Positions 10,101 through 19,589 of a stretch of 64,000 bases of DNA are shown one piece after another. Within the stretch, counting starts at the first letter, position 1. Every line of letters begins with the position of its first letter. Below the pieces are notes generated by a model. The model was given only the letters and a program-made list of their open reading frames with translations, was not told where the DNA came from and searched no databases. Both the position numbers and the translations under genes were made by a program. The DNA is from Legionella erythra (lineage in GTDB: Bacteria > Pseudomonadota > Gammaproteobacteria > Legionellales > Legionellaceae): assembly GCF_001467615.1 (NCBI RefSeq), contig NZ_LNYA01000028.1:37988-101987 (forward strand). Reading direction: 5' to 3'.

Positions 10101-11780
10101 ATGTCTGAAAGTTTCAAAGAATTATTTGAGCAAAGTATCGTTGGTGCTCAATTTTATCCTGGCGCAATAATCACCGCAAAAGTAATCGATATCGATGATG
10201 ATTTCGTCACACTCAATGCTGGCTTAAAATCCGAAGGGATAGTCGCTGTTGAAGAATTCCAGGACAAGAACGGTGAATTGGAAGTCCATGTCGGTGATAT
10301 GGTCGAAGTGGCTTTGGATTCTGTGGAAGACGGCTACGGCGAAACCCTGCTGTCCCGCGAAAAGGCCAAACGTCAGGAAGCCTGGCGTAAATTGTCCAAG
10401 TGCCATGAAAACAACGATACAGTAACCGGCTTGATTTCTGGCAAGGTTAAAGGTGGTTTCACTGTTGAAATCGGTACAATCCGTGCATTCCTGCCAGGTT
10501 CTTTGGTTGATGTCAGACCTGTCCGTGATCCATCCTACCTCGAAGGCAAAGAGCTTGAGTTTAAAGTAATCAAAATGGATCTGAAGCGAAACAACATTGT
10601 TGTTTCCCGACGAGCTGTTGTCGAAGAAGAAAGCAGTGCTGATCGTCAAGCCCTGCTGGAATCGCTGCATGACGGCCAAGTATTGAATGGTATTGTGAAA
10701 AATCTGACTGACTACGGTGCCTTCATTGACCTGGGCGGTATTGACGGTCTGCTCCATATCACCGATATCTCCTGGAAGCGCGTCAAGCATCCTAGCGAAG
10801 TGTTGTCTGTCGGCCAGGACGTTAAAGTGAAAGTATTGAGCTTTGACAGCGAGCGTAACCGTGTCTCCTTGGGCATGAAGCAATTGGGCAATGATCCCTG
10901 GGTTGATCTGGTTGAACGTTATCCTGTCGGTAAAAAGTTACAGGGTAAGGTAACCAACATCACAGATTACGGCTGCTTCGTTGAAATCGAAGAGGGCGTT
11001 GAAGGACTGGTTCATATGTCTGAAATGGATTGGACCAACAAAAACGTTCATCCCAGCAAAGTGGTCTCTATGGGTGATATGGTTGATGTCATGGTTCTTG
11101 AAATTGATGAAGAACGACGCCGTATTTCTCTGGGTATGAAGCAGTGTGTTGGCAACCCCTGGCACCAGTTCGCTCAAACCCATAGCAAGGGTCAAAAAGT
11201 TACCGGTAAAATCCGCTCAATCACTGATTTTGGTATTTTCATCGGTCTGGATGGCGAAATCGATGGTCTGGTTCACTTGTCTGACATTTCCTGGAATACC
11301 CCAGGCGAAGAAGCGGTCAAGCAGTTCAAGAAAGGTCAGGAACTCGAAGCCGTTATTCTCGCTATTGATGCTGAGCGTGAGCGCATTTCCTTAGGTCTTA
11401 AACAACTGGAAGGTGATAACTTCACCAGCTACGTTGAAGAAAATGCCAAGGGCGCCATTGTCAAGGGTAAAGTCATTGCCGTTGATTCAAAAACAGTTAC
11501 TGTTGAATTAATGCAGGATGTGATTGGAACCATTCGTGCCAACGAATTATCCGAAGACAAAGTTGATGATGCGACCACTTTCTTTAAAGAAGGCGATGAT
11601 GTTGAGGCGAAAATTGTCAATGTTGACAAGAAAAACCGTACCATCTCCCTGTCTATTAAAGCAAAAGACGCACAAGACCAGGCTGAAGCAATCAAGAAAT
11701 ACTCACGTAGCGGCGAAATGGCCTCCACGACTCTGGGTGATCTCTTGAAAGAAAAGATGGCCAGTAAAGATGTTGAATAG
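10101..11780 (+). CDS. rpsA: 30S ribosomal protein S1
   Basis: Binds mRNA at the 30S subunit and assists initiation on structured or weak ribosome-binding sites. The 559 residues contain six consecutive S1 (OB-fold) domains. The central ones are seen as repeated blocks of the type [19 protein letters not shown] and ISLGMKQ near residues 190-260, 275-350 and 365-435. The C-terminus ends [11 protein letters not shown]. Codon choice is strongly biased, as expected of a highly expressed gene. No ihfB follows it, unlike E. coli. A strong terminator is just downstream. Confidence 0.98.
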   Translation: MSESFKELFEQSIVGAQFYPGAIITAKVIDIDDDFVTLNAGLKSEGIVAVEEFQDKNGELEVHVGDMVEVALDSVEDGYGETLLSREKAKRQEAWRKLSKCHENNDTVTGLISGKVKGGFTVEIGTIRAFLPGSLVDVRPVRDPSYLEGKELEFKVIKMDLKRNNIVVSRRAVVEEESSADRQALLESLHDGQVLNGIVKNLTDYGAFIDLGGIDGLLHITDISWKRVKHPSEVLSVGQDVKVKVLSFDSERNRVSLGMKQLGNDPWVDLVERYPVGKKLQGKVTNITDYGCFVEIEEGVEGLVHMSEMDWTNKNVHPSKVVSMGDMVDVMVLEIDEERRRISLGMKQCVGNPWHQFAQTHSKGQKVTGKIRSITDFGIFIGLDGEIDGLVHLSDISWNTPGEEAVKQFKKGQELEAVILAIDAERERISLGLKQLEGDNFTSYVEENAKGAIVKGKVIAVDSKTVTVELMQDVIGTIRANELSEDKVDDATTFFKEGDDVEAKIVNVDKKNRTISLSIKAKDAQDQAEAIKKYSRSGEMASTTLGDLLKEKMASKDVE

Positions 11781-11791
11781 ACATCGGTAAG

Positions 11792-11823
11792 AAAAAAAAG
11801 CGTAGTTTACTACGCTTTTTTTT
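11792..11823 (+). terminator. Rho-independent terminator after rpsA
   Basis: An A-run, stem GCGTAG (11800-11805), loop TTTA, stem CTACGC (11810-11815) and a run of eight T. The A and T runs extend the stem. It closes the gyrA-rpsA run, 20 bases after the rpsA stop, and could work from both directions. Confidence 0.9.
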
Positions 11824-11938
11824 GTGATTGACTTAGAGCACTTCATTTGAAATACCATGGGAAGACGGCTAAACACGGGGTCTTTATTGACGTGTTTCAG
11901 CGTCAAAGCGTATGTAAAAGCGTATAAGGATAAATGCA

Positions 11939-12229
11939 ATGCGTCTTTTGATGATATTGTTTTATTTGTTATTAATTTTGGTTGGTGTGAGCTTTGCGGC
12001 GCTAAATGCCAGTTCCGTCGAAGTGAATTTTTATGTGACCACGATGACCATGCCCATTTCCATTTTAATGACAATCATGCTCGGAATAGGTATTCTGATT
12101 GGCTTCCTCATCTTTCTATTGCGCTACTGGCGACTTAAGCGCGAGTTAGCCAGAGTAAGAAACCAGTTACGTCTGACGGAAAAAGAAATTAAAAATTTAA
12201 GGGATATACCATTAAAAGATCAACATTGA
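11939..12229 (+). CDS. lapA: LapA family membrane protein (DUF1049)
   Basis: A 96-residue inner-membrane protein that acts with LapB in tuning lipopolysaccharide assembly. Two hydrophobic segments are visible at about residues 3-23 and 40-63, followed by a basic helix (RYWRLKRELARVRNQLRL) in the cytoplasm. AAGGA sits upstream of the ATG. It lies directly ahead of lapB as in E. coli, but follows rpsA without the intervening ihfB gene. A possible promoter begins with TTGACT at 11828, but its -10 box is poor. Confidence 0.9.
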   Translation: MRLLMILFYLLLILVGVSFAALNASSVEVNFYVTTMTMPISILMTIMLGIGILIGFLIFLLRYWRLKRELARVRNQLRLTEKEIKNLRDIPLKDQH

Positions 12230-12320
12230 AGCGACGATTTGACAGCGTTTCAGAAATTAAGATAAAACCGCCCCGTTGTGATGATTTCAATCAATTGATT
12301 ATTCGTCATGGAGACCGTTG

Positions 12321-13490
12321 ATGATTAATTTATGGCCATTGTTATTGCCGGCCGCGGCTTGGTCAGGCTGGTGGGTTGCTAATCGAAGCTTTGCCGGCAA
12401 AGAGTCGAAAGCGGGAAACCGCTTATCACGAGAATATGTTGTTGGTCTTAATTATTTGTTGGATGAACAACCCGATAAAGCGGTTGACGTGTTCATCAAA
12501 CTGCTTGAAGTAGACAGCGAAACGGTTGAAACCCATCTGGCGCTTGGCAGCTTATTTCGACGCCGAGGCGAAGTCGATCGTGCCATCCGCATTCATCAAA
12601 ATTTGATTGCCCGACCGCAGTTGAGCATGGTGGAACGAAAAGAAGCCCTCATGGCGTTAGGCCAGGATTACATGAGCGCTGGCGTGTTTGATCGCGCAGA
12701 GCGTATTTTTCTTGAGGTGGTTGAGCTGGGTGGGGCGCGTGAAACCTCCAGTCTGCAAGGGCTGCTCGCTATTTATCAACAGGAGAAATCCTGGGAAAAC
12801 GCGCTGGATGTCATTAAAAAACTGGAACTATCAACTGGACAGAGCATGCACATGCAGGCTGCTCATTATTATTGTGAGATTGCCACCCAGGCTTTAAAGG
12901 CGAATGCTTTGGAAAAGGCACAGAATGCCATCAAGCAAGCGTTATTGATTGATAAACTGTCCGTTCGCGGCAGTTTGATGCAGGCATTGTTCGACATGGA
13001 GCAGGGTCGTTTCAAACAGGCAATCCGTTCATTAAAACGAGTTCCGCAGCAAGACCCTGAATTTTTGAGTGAAATCATTGAACCGCTGGTTGTTTGCCAC
13101 CGCCATTTGGATTGCATGAATGAATGCGTAGATTATTTGGCAGATACCCTCAAAGACCATCCTCGCGCATCCACTATTTTTGTGATTGGGGATTATCTGC
13201 GCAAGGAAAAAAACATGGATGCCGCCATTGATTTTGTTTCAGAGCAATTGAGCACTTACCCATCAATTAAGGGGCTCAACCGCCTGATTTGCTGGCATCT
13301 TGAAACAGCCCATGGCAAAGTGCGGGACAAACTGCAAATGCTTTACGACATTACCAGCAAGTTTCTTGATAATAAACCCATTTATCGCTGTACTCAGTGT
13401 GGATTTGGCGGTAAACACTTACATTGGCATTGCCCAAGTTGTAAGCAGTGGGGTAGAATGAAGCCTGTTCATGGATTAGAGGGAGATTAG
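12321..13490 (+). CDS. lapB: LPS assembly regulator LapB (YciM)
   Basis: A membrane-anchored TPR protein that, in E. coli, controls LpxC turnover through FtsH. The 389 residues equal the E. coli length. An N-terminal hydrophobic anchor (residues 4-22) is followed by tandem TPR helices to about residue 345. The C-terminal rubredoxin-like zinc module is CTQC near residue 357 and CPSC near 375. A TTG lies one codon earlier, but the ATG at 12321 is preferred because GGAG sits seven bases before it. The downstream sugar aminotransferase gene suggests a cell-envelope theme. Confidence 0.93.
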   Translation: MINLWPLLLPAAAWSGWWVANRSFAGKESKAGNRLSREYVVGLNYLLDEQPDKAVDVFIKLLEVDSETVETHLALGSLFRRRGEVDRAIRIHQNLIARPQLSMVERKEALMALGQDYMSAGVFDRAERIFLEVVELGGARETSSLQGLLAIYQQEKSWENALDVIKKLELSTGQSMHMQAAHYYCEIATQALKANALEKAQNAIKQALLIDKLSVRGSLMQALFDMEQGRFKQAIRSLKRVPQQDPEFLSEIIEPLVVCHRHLDCMNECVDYLADTLKDHPRASTIFVIGDYLRKEKNMDAAIDFVSEQLSTYPSIKGLNRLICWHLETAHGKVRDKLQMLYDITSKFLDNKPIYRCTQCGFGGKHLHWHCPSCKQWGRMKPVHGLEGD

Positions 13491-13534
13491 GTTTATCCTG
13501 ATTTCTGGTTTAAATCGCTTTTAACGAGAACATT

Positions 13535-14644
13535 ATGCAATTTATCGACCTGAAAAAGCAGTATCAATTAATCGAAACCGACGTGTTAAACAGTATTAAA
13601 AAGGTACTGGATCATGGCCAATACATCATGGGACCGGAGATTGGTCTCCTGGAGCGTCAACTGGCTGATTTTGTCGGTACCCGCCATGCCATTGTCAATG
13701 CCAGCGGCACAGACGCCCTGCTCATGGCGCTTTTAGCGCTTGAAATCGGACCTGGCGATGAAGTGATTACCAGCCCATTCAGTTTTTTTGCAACAGCAGA
13801 AGTCATTGCTTTATGCCAGGCCAAACCTGTTTTTGTTGATATTGATCCTGCGACTTATAATCTTGATGTTAAAAAGCTGGAAGCGGCGATTACGCCAAAC
13901 ACCAAAGCGATTATGCCAGTCAGCCTCTATGGCCAAACGGCAGATATGGCAGCAATCAATCTGATTGCCAAAAAATATGGTTTACCGGTTATTGAAGACG
14001 CCGCACAAAGTTTTGGCGCCACTCAAAACGGGCATTATTCCTGTGCGTTATCCACCATCGGATGCACAAGTTTCTTCCCATCCAAGCCCTTGGGCGGGTA
14101 TGGTGATTCCGGGGCCTGTTTTACCGATGATGATATTCTCGCCGAGCGCCTGATTGAAATTCGCATCCATGGCCAGAATGCCCGTTACTGTCATCGCCGC
14201 ATTGGGATCAATGGCCGTATGGATACCATACAGGCGGCTATCCTGATTGAAAAAATGAAGCTGTTTCCAAAAGAAATCGAACAGCGTCAACAAGTGGCTG
14301 AACGTTATATCCATCTATTGAACGGAATTGCACAAACGCCAGTCATTAAAGCAGGCAATACCAGTGTTTATGCCCAGTTCACCATTGAAGTACCACACCG
14401 TGAACAGTTCCAGAAAGAAATGCAAATTTTGGGCATCCCAACGGCAGTGCATTACCCGGTTGCCATGCATGAGCAGGAAGCGCTTCAGTATTTAGGCTAC
14501 AAAACTGGTGATTTCCCGTGTGCGGAGGCCGCCAGTAAGCGGGTTGTAAGCCTGCCGATGCACCCTTATTTGACGCTCGAAGAGCAAAACAGGGTCGTTG
14601 ATGCAGTTAAAAAATGTATAGCTTCAGCCGTTGAAGTCGCCTGA
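13535..14644 (+). CDS. WbpE-like sugar aminotransferase (DegT/DnrJ/EryC1 family)
   Basis: A pyridoxal-phosphate enzyme that transfers an amino group to a keto-sugar nucleotide. The 369 residues start MQFIDLKKQY. GTDALLMALLAL binds the cofactor phosphate, EDAAQSFGA holds the PLP-binding aspartate near residue 155, and the Schiff-base lysine lies in TSFFPSKPLGGYGDSG near residue 188. The whole pattern closely resembles WbpE/WlbC, which makes UDP-2-acetamido-3-amino-glucuronate for O-antigen, but substrate cannot be read from sequence. It sits alone among lapB and pyrF rather than in an O-antigen cluster. Its stop shares one base with the pyrF start. Confidence 0.85.
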   Translation: MQFIDLKKQYQLIETDVLNSIKKVLDHGQYIMGPEIGLLERQLADFVGTRHAIVNASGTDALLMALLALEIGPGDEVITSPFSFFATAEVIALCQAKPVFVDIDPATYNLDVKKLEAAITPNTKAIMPVSLYGQTADMAAINLIAKKYGLPVIEDAAQSFGATQNGHYSCALSTIGCTSFFPSKPLGGYGDSGACFTDDDILAERLIEIRIHGQNARYCHRRIGINGRMDTIQAAILIEKMKLFPKEIEQRQQVAERYIHLLNGIAQTPVIKAGNTSVYAQFTIEVPHREQFQKEMQILGIPTAVHYPVAMHEQEALQYLGYKTGDFPCAEAASKRVVSLPMHPYLTLEEQNRVVDAVKKCIASAVEVA

Positions 14645-15339
14645 TGACCACTGAGCTGATTGTCGCTCTTGATTTTCATCATGAGGCTGATGCATTAAAG
14701 CTGATTGAAAAAATTAATCCAGCTCACTGCGCCCTTAAAGTCGGCAGTGAACTGTTTACCCTGCTTGGCCCTTCATTTGTCAGAAAGCTGGTTAATCAAC
14801 AGTTTAAGGTTTTTCTGGATCTGAAATTTCACGATATTCCCAACACGGTCGCGCGTGCCTGCATGGCCGCTGCCGAAATGGGAGTCTGGATGATGAACCT
14901 TCATGCCTCTGGCGGTTTGGCGATGATGCGTGCTGCCAAAAATACACTGGATGGCCTCAGCAAGGATAAACCCCTGCTGATTGCAGTCACCGTGTTAACC
15001 AGCATGAATTCCCTGCAATTGCCAGAAATAGGCATTGACACGTCCATAGCCAATCAGGTGAACCGCTTGGCTCACCTCGCGCATCAGGCCGAGTTGGATG
15101 GTGTGGTGTGCTCAGCTCTGGAAGCGCCTATAGTCAAGCAGTTATGCGGCACTGACTTTTTAACCATAACGCCCGGAATCCGTCTCCCAGGTGATGATGC
15201 TGATGATCAATCCCGAATCGTAACGCCTAAGGATGCGTTCATGATGGGCAGCGATTACCTGGTCATGGGACGCTCCATCACCCGATCACCCAATCCAGAA
15301 CAGGTAATCGCCAATATCCTGGCCTCCTTGTCCGAATAA
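14644..15339 (+). CDS. pyrF: Orotidine-5'-phosphate decarboxylase
   Basis: The last step of UMP synthesis, decarboxylating OMP. The 231-residue TIM barrel has the normal length. The catalytic Lys-Asp charge network is in FLDLKFHDIPNTV near residue 60, and the phosphate-binding segment TPGIRLPGDDADDQ is near 175. VMGRSITRSPNP closes the barrel. It overlaps the upstream aminotransferase by one base (TGATG), so they are probably cotranscribed with lapAB. Confidence 0.96.
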   Translation: MTTELIVALDFHHEADALKLIEKINPAHCALKVGSELFTLLGPSFVRKLVNQQFKVFLDLKFHDIPNTVARACMAAAEMGVWMMNLHASGGLAMMRAAKNTLDGLSKDKPLLIAVTVLTSMNSLQLPEIGIDTSIANQVNRLAHLAHQAELDGVVCSALEAPIVKQLCGTDFLTITPGIRLPGDDADDQSRIVTPKDAFMMGSDYLVMGRSITRSPNPEQVIANILASLSE

Positions 15340-15342
15340 ATG

Positions 15343-15369
15343 ACACGTGTCTTATTAACAGACACGTGT
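15343..15369 (+). terminator. Hairpin after pyrF, probable terminator
   Basis: ACACGTGTCT, loop TATTAAC, AGACACGTGT: a perfect ten-base-pair stem starting three bases after the pyrF stop. Only a short T-run (GTTT) follows. Each arm contains the self-complementary ACACGTGT, so a protein-binding role is also possible. Confidence 0.6.
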
Positions 15370-15433
15370 ATCGTTTAATAAACTCCATCTGCCTTATTCA
15401 ATTCTGCAATGATTTATGTTAGTTATTAAATTG

Positions 15434-15448
15434 GATAAATAATTTATC
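15434..15448. promoter_or_regulatory. Palindrome GATAAAT-A-ATTTATC upstream of vpdC
   Basis: A perfect seven-base inverted repeat around a central A, 59 bases before the vpdC ATG and inside an AT-rich stretch likely to hold the promoter. Size and position suit a dimeric regulator. It does not match the PmrA or CpxR consensus sequences as I remember them. Confidence 0.45.
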
Positions 15449-15507
15449 AGTCAGACCACTTTGGACGAAACGTGGTTGATAACGATCACATAACAAAGGG
15501 ATTTATT

Positions 15508-18201
15508 ATGGCTCGAGAAAATGTGTTAAGTGATTTGTTACATAGGAATACTGCCGAACATCCCAACACACGCCTTCTTCAAAAAATTCTTCTTTGCATT
15601 CATCGCGGCTGGTTTCGTATCAACGGCCTGGCGCCGGATAGTCATTACACACTGGGTAATTACCTGCTGGACGATGAACGCATCATTTTCGATTACACGA
15701 GGCTTAGTGATGAGGCGAAAGAAAAATTTATCCACTGGTTTTTAACGCCGCATTGCCATAATGCGCAAATGGCTTTTTTAAGCGGGGTAGCGACCAATGA
15801 TTACCGGGGTTACACGGCGGAAGTCGGTTTAAGTTGGTGGGGCCGTATCACGAACCTCCTTTATTATCGCCGCAAAGCCTATCATTGGCCGCTTACGCCG
15901 TTGGAGCTCACATTAAATTACCAGTTGACCGGTGTTGAAATCTGTCCGGACAAGTATGGGCTTTTGATTGGCCTTAAACAATTTGCGACGGAAAGCAATG
16001 GCAGTAAATACCGCGATCCGGATGATAATCAGTTGACGCCCCTGCGTAATGCTAAACGCTTGATATTAACCGATCGATTGGTTGAAAGTTTAATCCATGA
16101 GGATCTTGATGCGCTCAATTATGATGACATGATTTTTAAACCGCATCTCTATGCTATCCGTGTGCCTTTGCAAAATCAGCGCATGGAGGAGATGTACGAA
16201 TACCGCCAGACGCAGCGGTTTATTACCACGCAAACCTGGTATCAACGATTATGGCGCTGGATTAAGTCCTGGTATGAAAAACCAAATAACGAATATGAAC
16301 TGGAAGAATTTAAATTCAGAGAAAAAAATTACCAACCGCTTATCGAAGAGGATGACGTCATGGTGTCCGAGCGGCCATCCACCGGCGAAATACTGATTAC
16401 CGAAAAACGGCCAGAGCTTGACAATATGGTGTTTTGCGGTGGTGGCGGCAAAATATTTGCCCATGTTGGTGCGTATAAAGCCTGTGAGGCAGCCGGCATC
16501 AATCCAACCCGTTTTGCAGGCAGTTCGGCTGGAGCCATTATGGCCGTGCTGTGTTATTTAGGCTACACCTCGGAAGAGATATTGAATTTTTTTAAAGAAT
16601 TTCGGCAGGAAAATCTGATTCACTTTGACATTGACAGTTCAGGCATGTCAGATACCCAGGCCGTGAAAGGCGCACTGGATTTTATGGTGACGCAGAAAGT
16701 CAATCAAATCATTCGGCGCTATGAAATTGATACGACGGCCAAGGGGCGAAAGTTTCTGTCGGACGAAGTACTCTACAATAATAAAATCACCTTTGCATCA
16801 CTTAAAGCGCTTAAGGCGCGCTACCCTGATTGCGGGCTCGGTAATGAGTTAATTGTGACAGCGACCAATATAAAGCGGCGCAAAACCCGCTATTTCTCAA
16901 GCACGACCACGCCGGATCTTGAAGTCAGTGCCGTGGTCACGATGTCAGCCAGTTTACCGGTAGTTTTTAAACCCACTATTTTTGAAGGAGAGCCGCACAA
17001 CGATGGCGGCGTATTAAACAATCTCCCCACCAATGTATTTCATGACAACCATTCAACGCTGCTGACGTCGGAATACGGCAATTGTTTAAGTTTGCTTGCT
17101 TTTCAGTTTGATAATGGTTGCGAGCGGGGCTTGCTGGATAAGCTGGTGGATCGTATCTACCGGGAAAATTTCATCTGGAACTGGATTTATGGTTTTTTAA
17201 CGGGTGTTAAAGATCCAGTCAGCGGCTGGGAACAGGATCGTTTACGATTAATGCAGCACAGTAATCAGGTGGTCTTGCTGCCCACAGGCAATGTGTCGGC
17301 TACTCAATTTAATATCACGCCAGAAGAACAGGCCATGCTGGTGCAGTATGGTGAGGAAGCGGTAAAAAATTACATTGCGCCACGCTATGACACAAGTCAG
17401 TCCGGTAAGGCACGTAATGAAGAATACATGTATGCGAATTTTGCAAGCATTGAAGAAGCGCTCTATTTTACCTGCTTTCGTAATCGCAAGGACTGGTTTG
17501 AGCGTCTGGCTGACATTGCTCTTGAACGAGGGATGACTGCTGATAAAATTAATGAGATACGCGAGCGTCATTTTCCGCAACCCAAATCAGAGTCTGCCAG
17601 ATCGCCGTATCCCAATGAGGGTGATTTTTTTAATTCAGGCCTGTCCACCTGGCTGCGTCGAGTCAATACCCTGTGCAATATGCAGATTTTTGAAAGCATG
17701 TTTCCGATTTTTTTAAAATTGCCTGCTGCTGTCTTTAAAAAGCCAGCAGACTTGAAAATCTATAAAGTAGCACGGCATTCATTTGCTTTGAGCAACCCTC
17801 ATCATAGCCTCGATATGCTGCTTAAAATCAATGGCGAGGTGCATGTCTTGTTCGCTATTCTGAAACAGATCACGTCGAGGTTGAATGTTGAATCGCTAAA
17901 GGAACAATGCCAGCAATTGAAATGGTTTGAATCTATTCTTAATAATAAAGGGATTACCGAAGAACCGGTGTTCTATGCAAACTGGGAGTTAACCCCGGAA
18001 CAGGCCACACGATTGTTTAAAGCCTTTCAAACCGGCAATCTAAATGCGGCACGCCTGATTTGCCATAGCCTGAAAAACAAAGAGGAGCCCCTGCAGACCG
18101 TGGTTAAGGGGCAGGGAGACGAACTCATTTATACGGATGACTATCATGAGGACACTGATTACTGGCGCATCAAGGGGAATCGGGCAGGCTATAGCGTTTG
18201 A
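15508..18201 (+). CDS. vpdC: Patatin-like phospholipase, VpdC-type Dot/Icm effector
   Basis: An 897-residue protein with a patatin domain in its middle. The oxyanion loop GGGGK starts at residue 311, the nucleophile Ser340 is in GSSAG and the dyad partner Asp499 is in NDGG. The patatin block is flanked by about 300 residues on the N-side and 390 on the C-side with no recognised domain. Gene position after pyrF and overall form match L. pneumophila VpdC, a Dot/Icm effector reported to be activated by host ubiquitin and to affect vacuole size. AAAGGG lies seven bases before the ATG at 15508, preferred over an upstream GTG at 15472. The last 56 bases overlap the next gene. Confidence 0.88.
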   Translation: MARENVLSDLLHRNTAEHPNTRLLQKILLCIHRGWFRINGLAPDSHYTLGNYLLDDERIIFDYTRLSDEAKEKFIHWFLTPHCHNAQMAFLSGVATNDYRGYTAEVGLSWWGRITNLLYYRRKAYHWPLTPLELTLNYQLTGVEICPDKYGLLIGLKQFATESNGSKYRDPDDNQLTPLRNAKRLILTDRLVESLIHEDLDALNYDDMIFKPHLYAIRVPLQNQRMEEMYEYRQTQRFITTQTWYQRLWRWIKSWYEKPNNEYELEEFKFREKNYQPLIEEDDVMVSERPSTGEILITEKRPELDNMVFCGGGGKIFAHVGAYKACEAAGINPTRFAGSSAGAIMAVLCYLGYTSEEILNFFKEFRQENLIHFDIDSSGMSDTQAVKGALDFMVTQKVNQIIRRYEIDTTAKGRKFLSDEVLYNNKITFASLKALKARYPDCGLGNELIVTATNIKRRKTRYFSSTTTPDLEVSAVVTMSASLPVVFKPTIFEGEPHNDGGVLNNLPTNVFHDNHSTLLTSEYGNCLSLLAFQFDNGCERGLLDKLVDRIYRENFIWNWIYGFLTGVKDPVSGWEQDRLRLMQHSNQVVLLPTGNVSATQFNITPEEQAMLVQYGEEAVKNYIAPRYDTSQSGKARNEEYMYANFASIEEALYFTCFRNRKDWFERLADIALERGMTADKINEIRERHFPQPKSESARSPYPNEGDFFNSGLSTWLRRVNTLCNMQIFESMFPIFLKLPAAVFKKPADLKIYKVARHSFALSNPHHSLDMLLKINGEVHVLFAILKQITSRLNVESLKEQCQQLKWFESILNNKGITEEPVFYANWELTPEQATRLFKAFQTGNLNAARLICHSLKNKEEPLQTVVKGQGDELIYTDDYHEDTDYWRIKGNRAGYSV

Positions 18202-18925
18202 GTTTGCAAGGCAGGGACATGATGTGGTTCTGGTGGCTCGTGAAGAATCGCGTCTCAGCGAATTTGCGGCAACGCTTCGCTTAAAATTCGGTATCCAGGC
18301 TGACAGCATCACCATGGATTTAAGCCGCCCCGGCAGTGCGCGTACCCTGGTAGAAACGCTGGAAAACAAGCAATGGGATATTGAATGCGTGATTAATAAT
18401 GCCGGTATCGGCTGCATGGCTGATTTTGTGGAAACGAATAACGAAACGGTCAATGCCATGATGCAATTAAACATGGTTTGTCTAACCGAACTCACCCACT
18501 ATTATGCCGAGCGCTTCAGCAAACTGGGTCGAGGAAAAATTTTACAGGTGGCATCGACAGCAGGCTTCCAGCCTGGACCGCGCATGGCGACTTACTATGC
18601 GACCAAAGCCTATGTAATCTCCCTTTCGCAAGCCTTGGCGTATGAGTTAAAGCCGCATGGGGTTACTGTCTCTATTTTGTGCCCAGGCCCAACTGAAACG
18701 GCGTTTATGGAAAGGGCCCACATGCAGGGATCCTGGCTTGCCCGTGGCATCATTGGACTCATGAGTGCCGAAAAAGTTGCGCGTAAGGCTTACAACGGAT
18801 TAAATAGCAATAAATTATTTATTATTCCCGGTATAATGAATAAAATTCTGGTTTTCGCTGCGAAGCTTTCTCCGTCATTTATGTCCACGAGAATTGTCGC
18901 TTTTTTTCATCGAAAACAGGTTTAA
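18146..18925 (+). CDS. Short-chain dehydrogenase/reductase
   Basis: A classical SDR of 259 residues. TGASRGIG at the N-terminus binds NAD(P), NNAGIG lies near residue 87, and the catalytic set is a serine in VASTAGF and YYATK. A C-terminal hydrophobic stretch is compatible with membrane association. Substrate is unknown. The nearest general type is the DltE/YqjQ-like group of ketoreductases. ATGs at 18137 and 18146 are possible; neither has a clear Shine-Dalgarno, so translation probably relies on ribosomes finishing vpdC. The 5' end overlaps vpdC in another frame. Confidence 0.88.
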   Translation: MRTLITGASRGIGQAIAFEFARQGHDVVLVAREESRLSEFAATLRLKFGIQADSITMDLSRPGSARTLVETLENKQWDIECVINNAGIGCMADFVETNNETVNAMMQLNMVCLTELTHYYAERFSKLGRGKILQVASTAGFQPGPRMATYYATKAYVISLSQALAYELKPHGVTVSILCPGPTETAFMERAHMQGSWLARGIIGLMSAEKVARKAYNGLNSNKLFIIPGIMNKILVFAAKLSPSFMSTRIVAFFHRKQV

Positions 18926-18932
18926 GGCTGGC

Positions 18933-19589
18933 ATGTCAAATCATTTAAATCATTATTATCTGCAACAAATGGGGATAGAGCCCTGGATTGTACGCGATGA
19001 CAATACCGGCTGTACAAAACAGTTATCGCAATTAATGACGGCCGTGGCTTCCTGCAGGCGATGCGCGTTGGCTAATACCCGCACGAACACGGTTTTTTCT
19101 CGCGGTAACCCGGCTGCGAAACTCATGATTATTGGCGAGGCTCCCGGATTTTATGAGGATAAACAGGGCAAGCCGTTTGTGGGTAAAGCCGGTATGTTGC
19201 TGGATCGGATGTTACAAAGCATCGGCTTGGATGAACAACAGGTGTATATTGCCAATGTTTTAAAATGTCGGCCGCCTGATAATCGTGATCCCTTGCCTGA
19301 GGAAATTAATCATTGCCGCGACTACCTTGTACGGCAAATTGAACTGGTAGCACCGGCATTGCTTCTGGCCCTTGGGCGTTTTGCCGGACAATTTCTTATG
19401 GGTAAAACTACGCCTTTGAATCAATTGCGGGCTAAATTACACTATTATCAACAGATTCCTTTTTTAGTTACGTATCATCCAGCTTATCTTTTACGCAATC
19501 CAAAAGATAAAAAACAGGCGTTCAGTGATTTACTTTTGGTTAAACAACAATTATTCAACGACAAGCAGCAACCGGCAACGGGCGTTTAG
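18933..19589 (+). CDS. Iron-sulfur uracil-DNA glycosylase (family 4)
   Basis: Removes uracil from DNA in base excision repair. The 218 residues carry motif 1 as GEAPGFYEDKQGKPFVG near residue 68 and motif 2 as HPAYLLRNP near 190. Cysteine pairs CRRC near residue 45 and C...C in LKCRPPDNRDP-HCRDY are the expected 4Fe-4S ligands of family 4. The ATG at 18933 with AAGG ahead is chosen over an upstream TTG. It follows the SDR gene by seven bases, and the next gene begins inside its 3' end. Confidence 0.9.
   Translation: MSNHLNHYYLQQMGIEPWIVRDDNTGCTKQLSQLMTAVASCRRCALANTRTNTVFSRGNPAAKLMIIGEAPGFYEDKQGKPFVGKAGMLLDRMLQSIGLDEQQVYIANVLKCRPPDNRDPLPEEINHCRDYLVRQIELVAPALLLALGRFAGQFLMGKTTPLNQLRAKLHYYQQIPFLVTYHPAYLLRNPKDKKQAFSDLLLVKQQLFNDKQQPATGV

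Noticed and set aside
10224..10883. 219-codon frame antisense to rpsA
   Set aside because: It is a mirror of strongly biased rpsA codons, with no ribosome site or family resemblance.
15472..15507. Longer vpdC start at GTG 15472
   Set aside because: The ATG at 15508 has AAAGGG at ideal spacing and the GTG has none.
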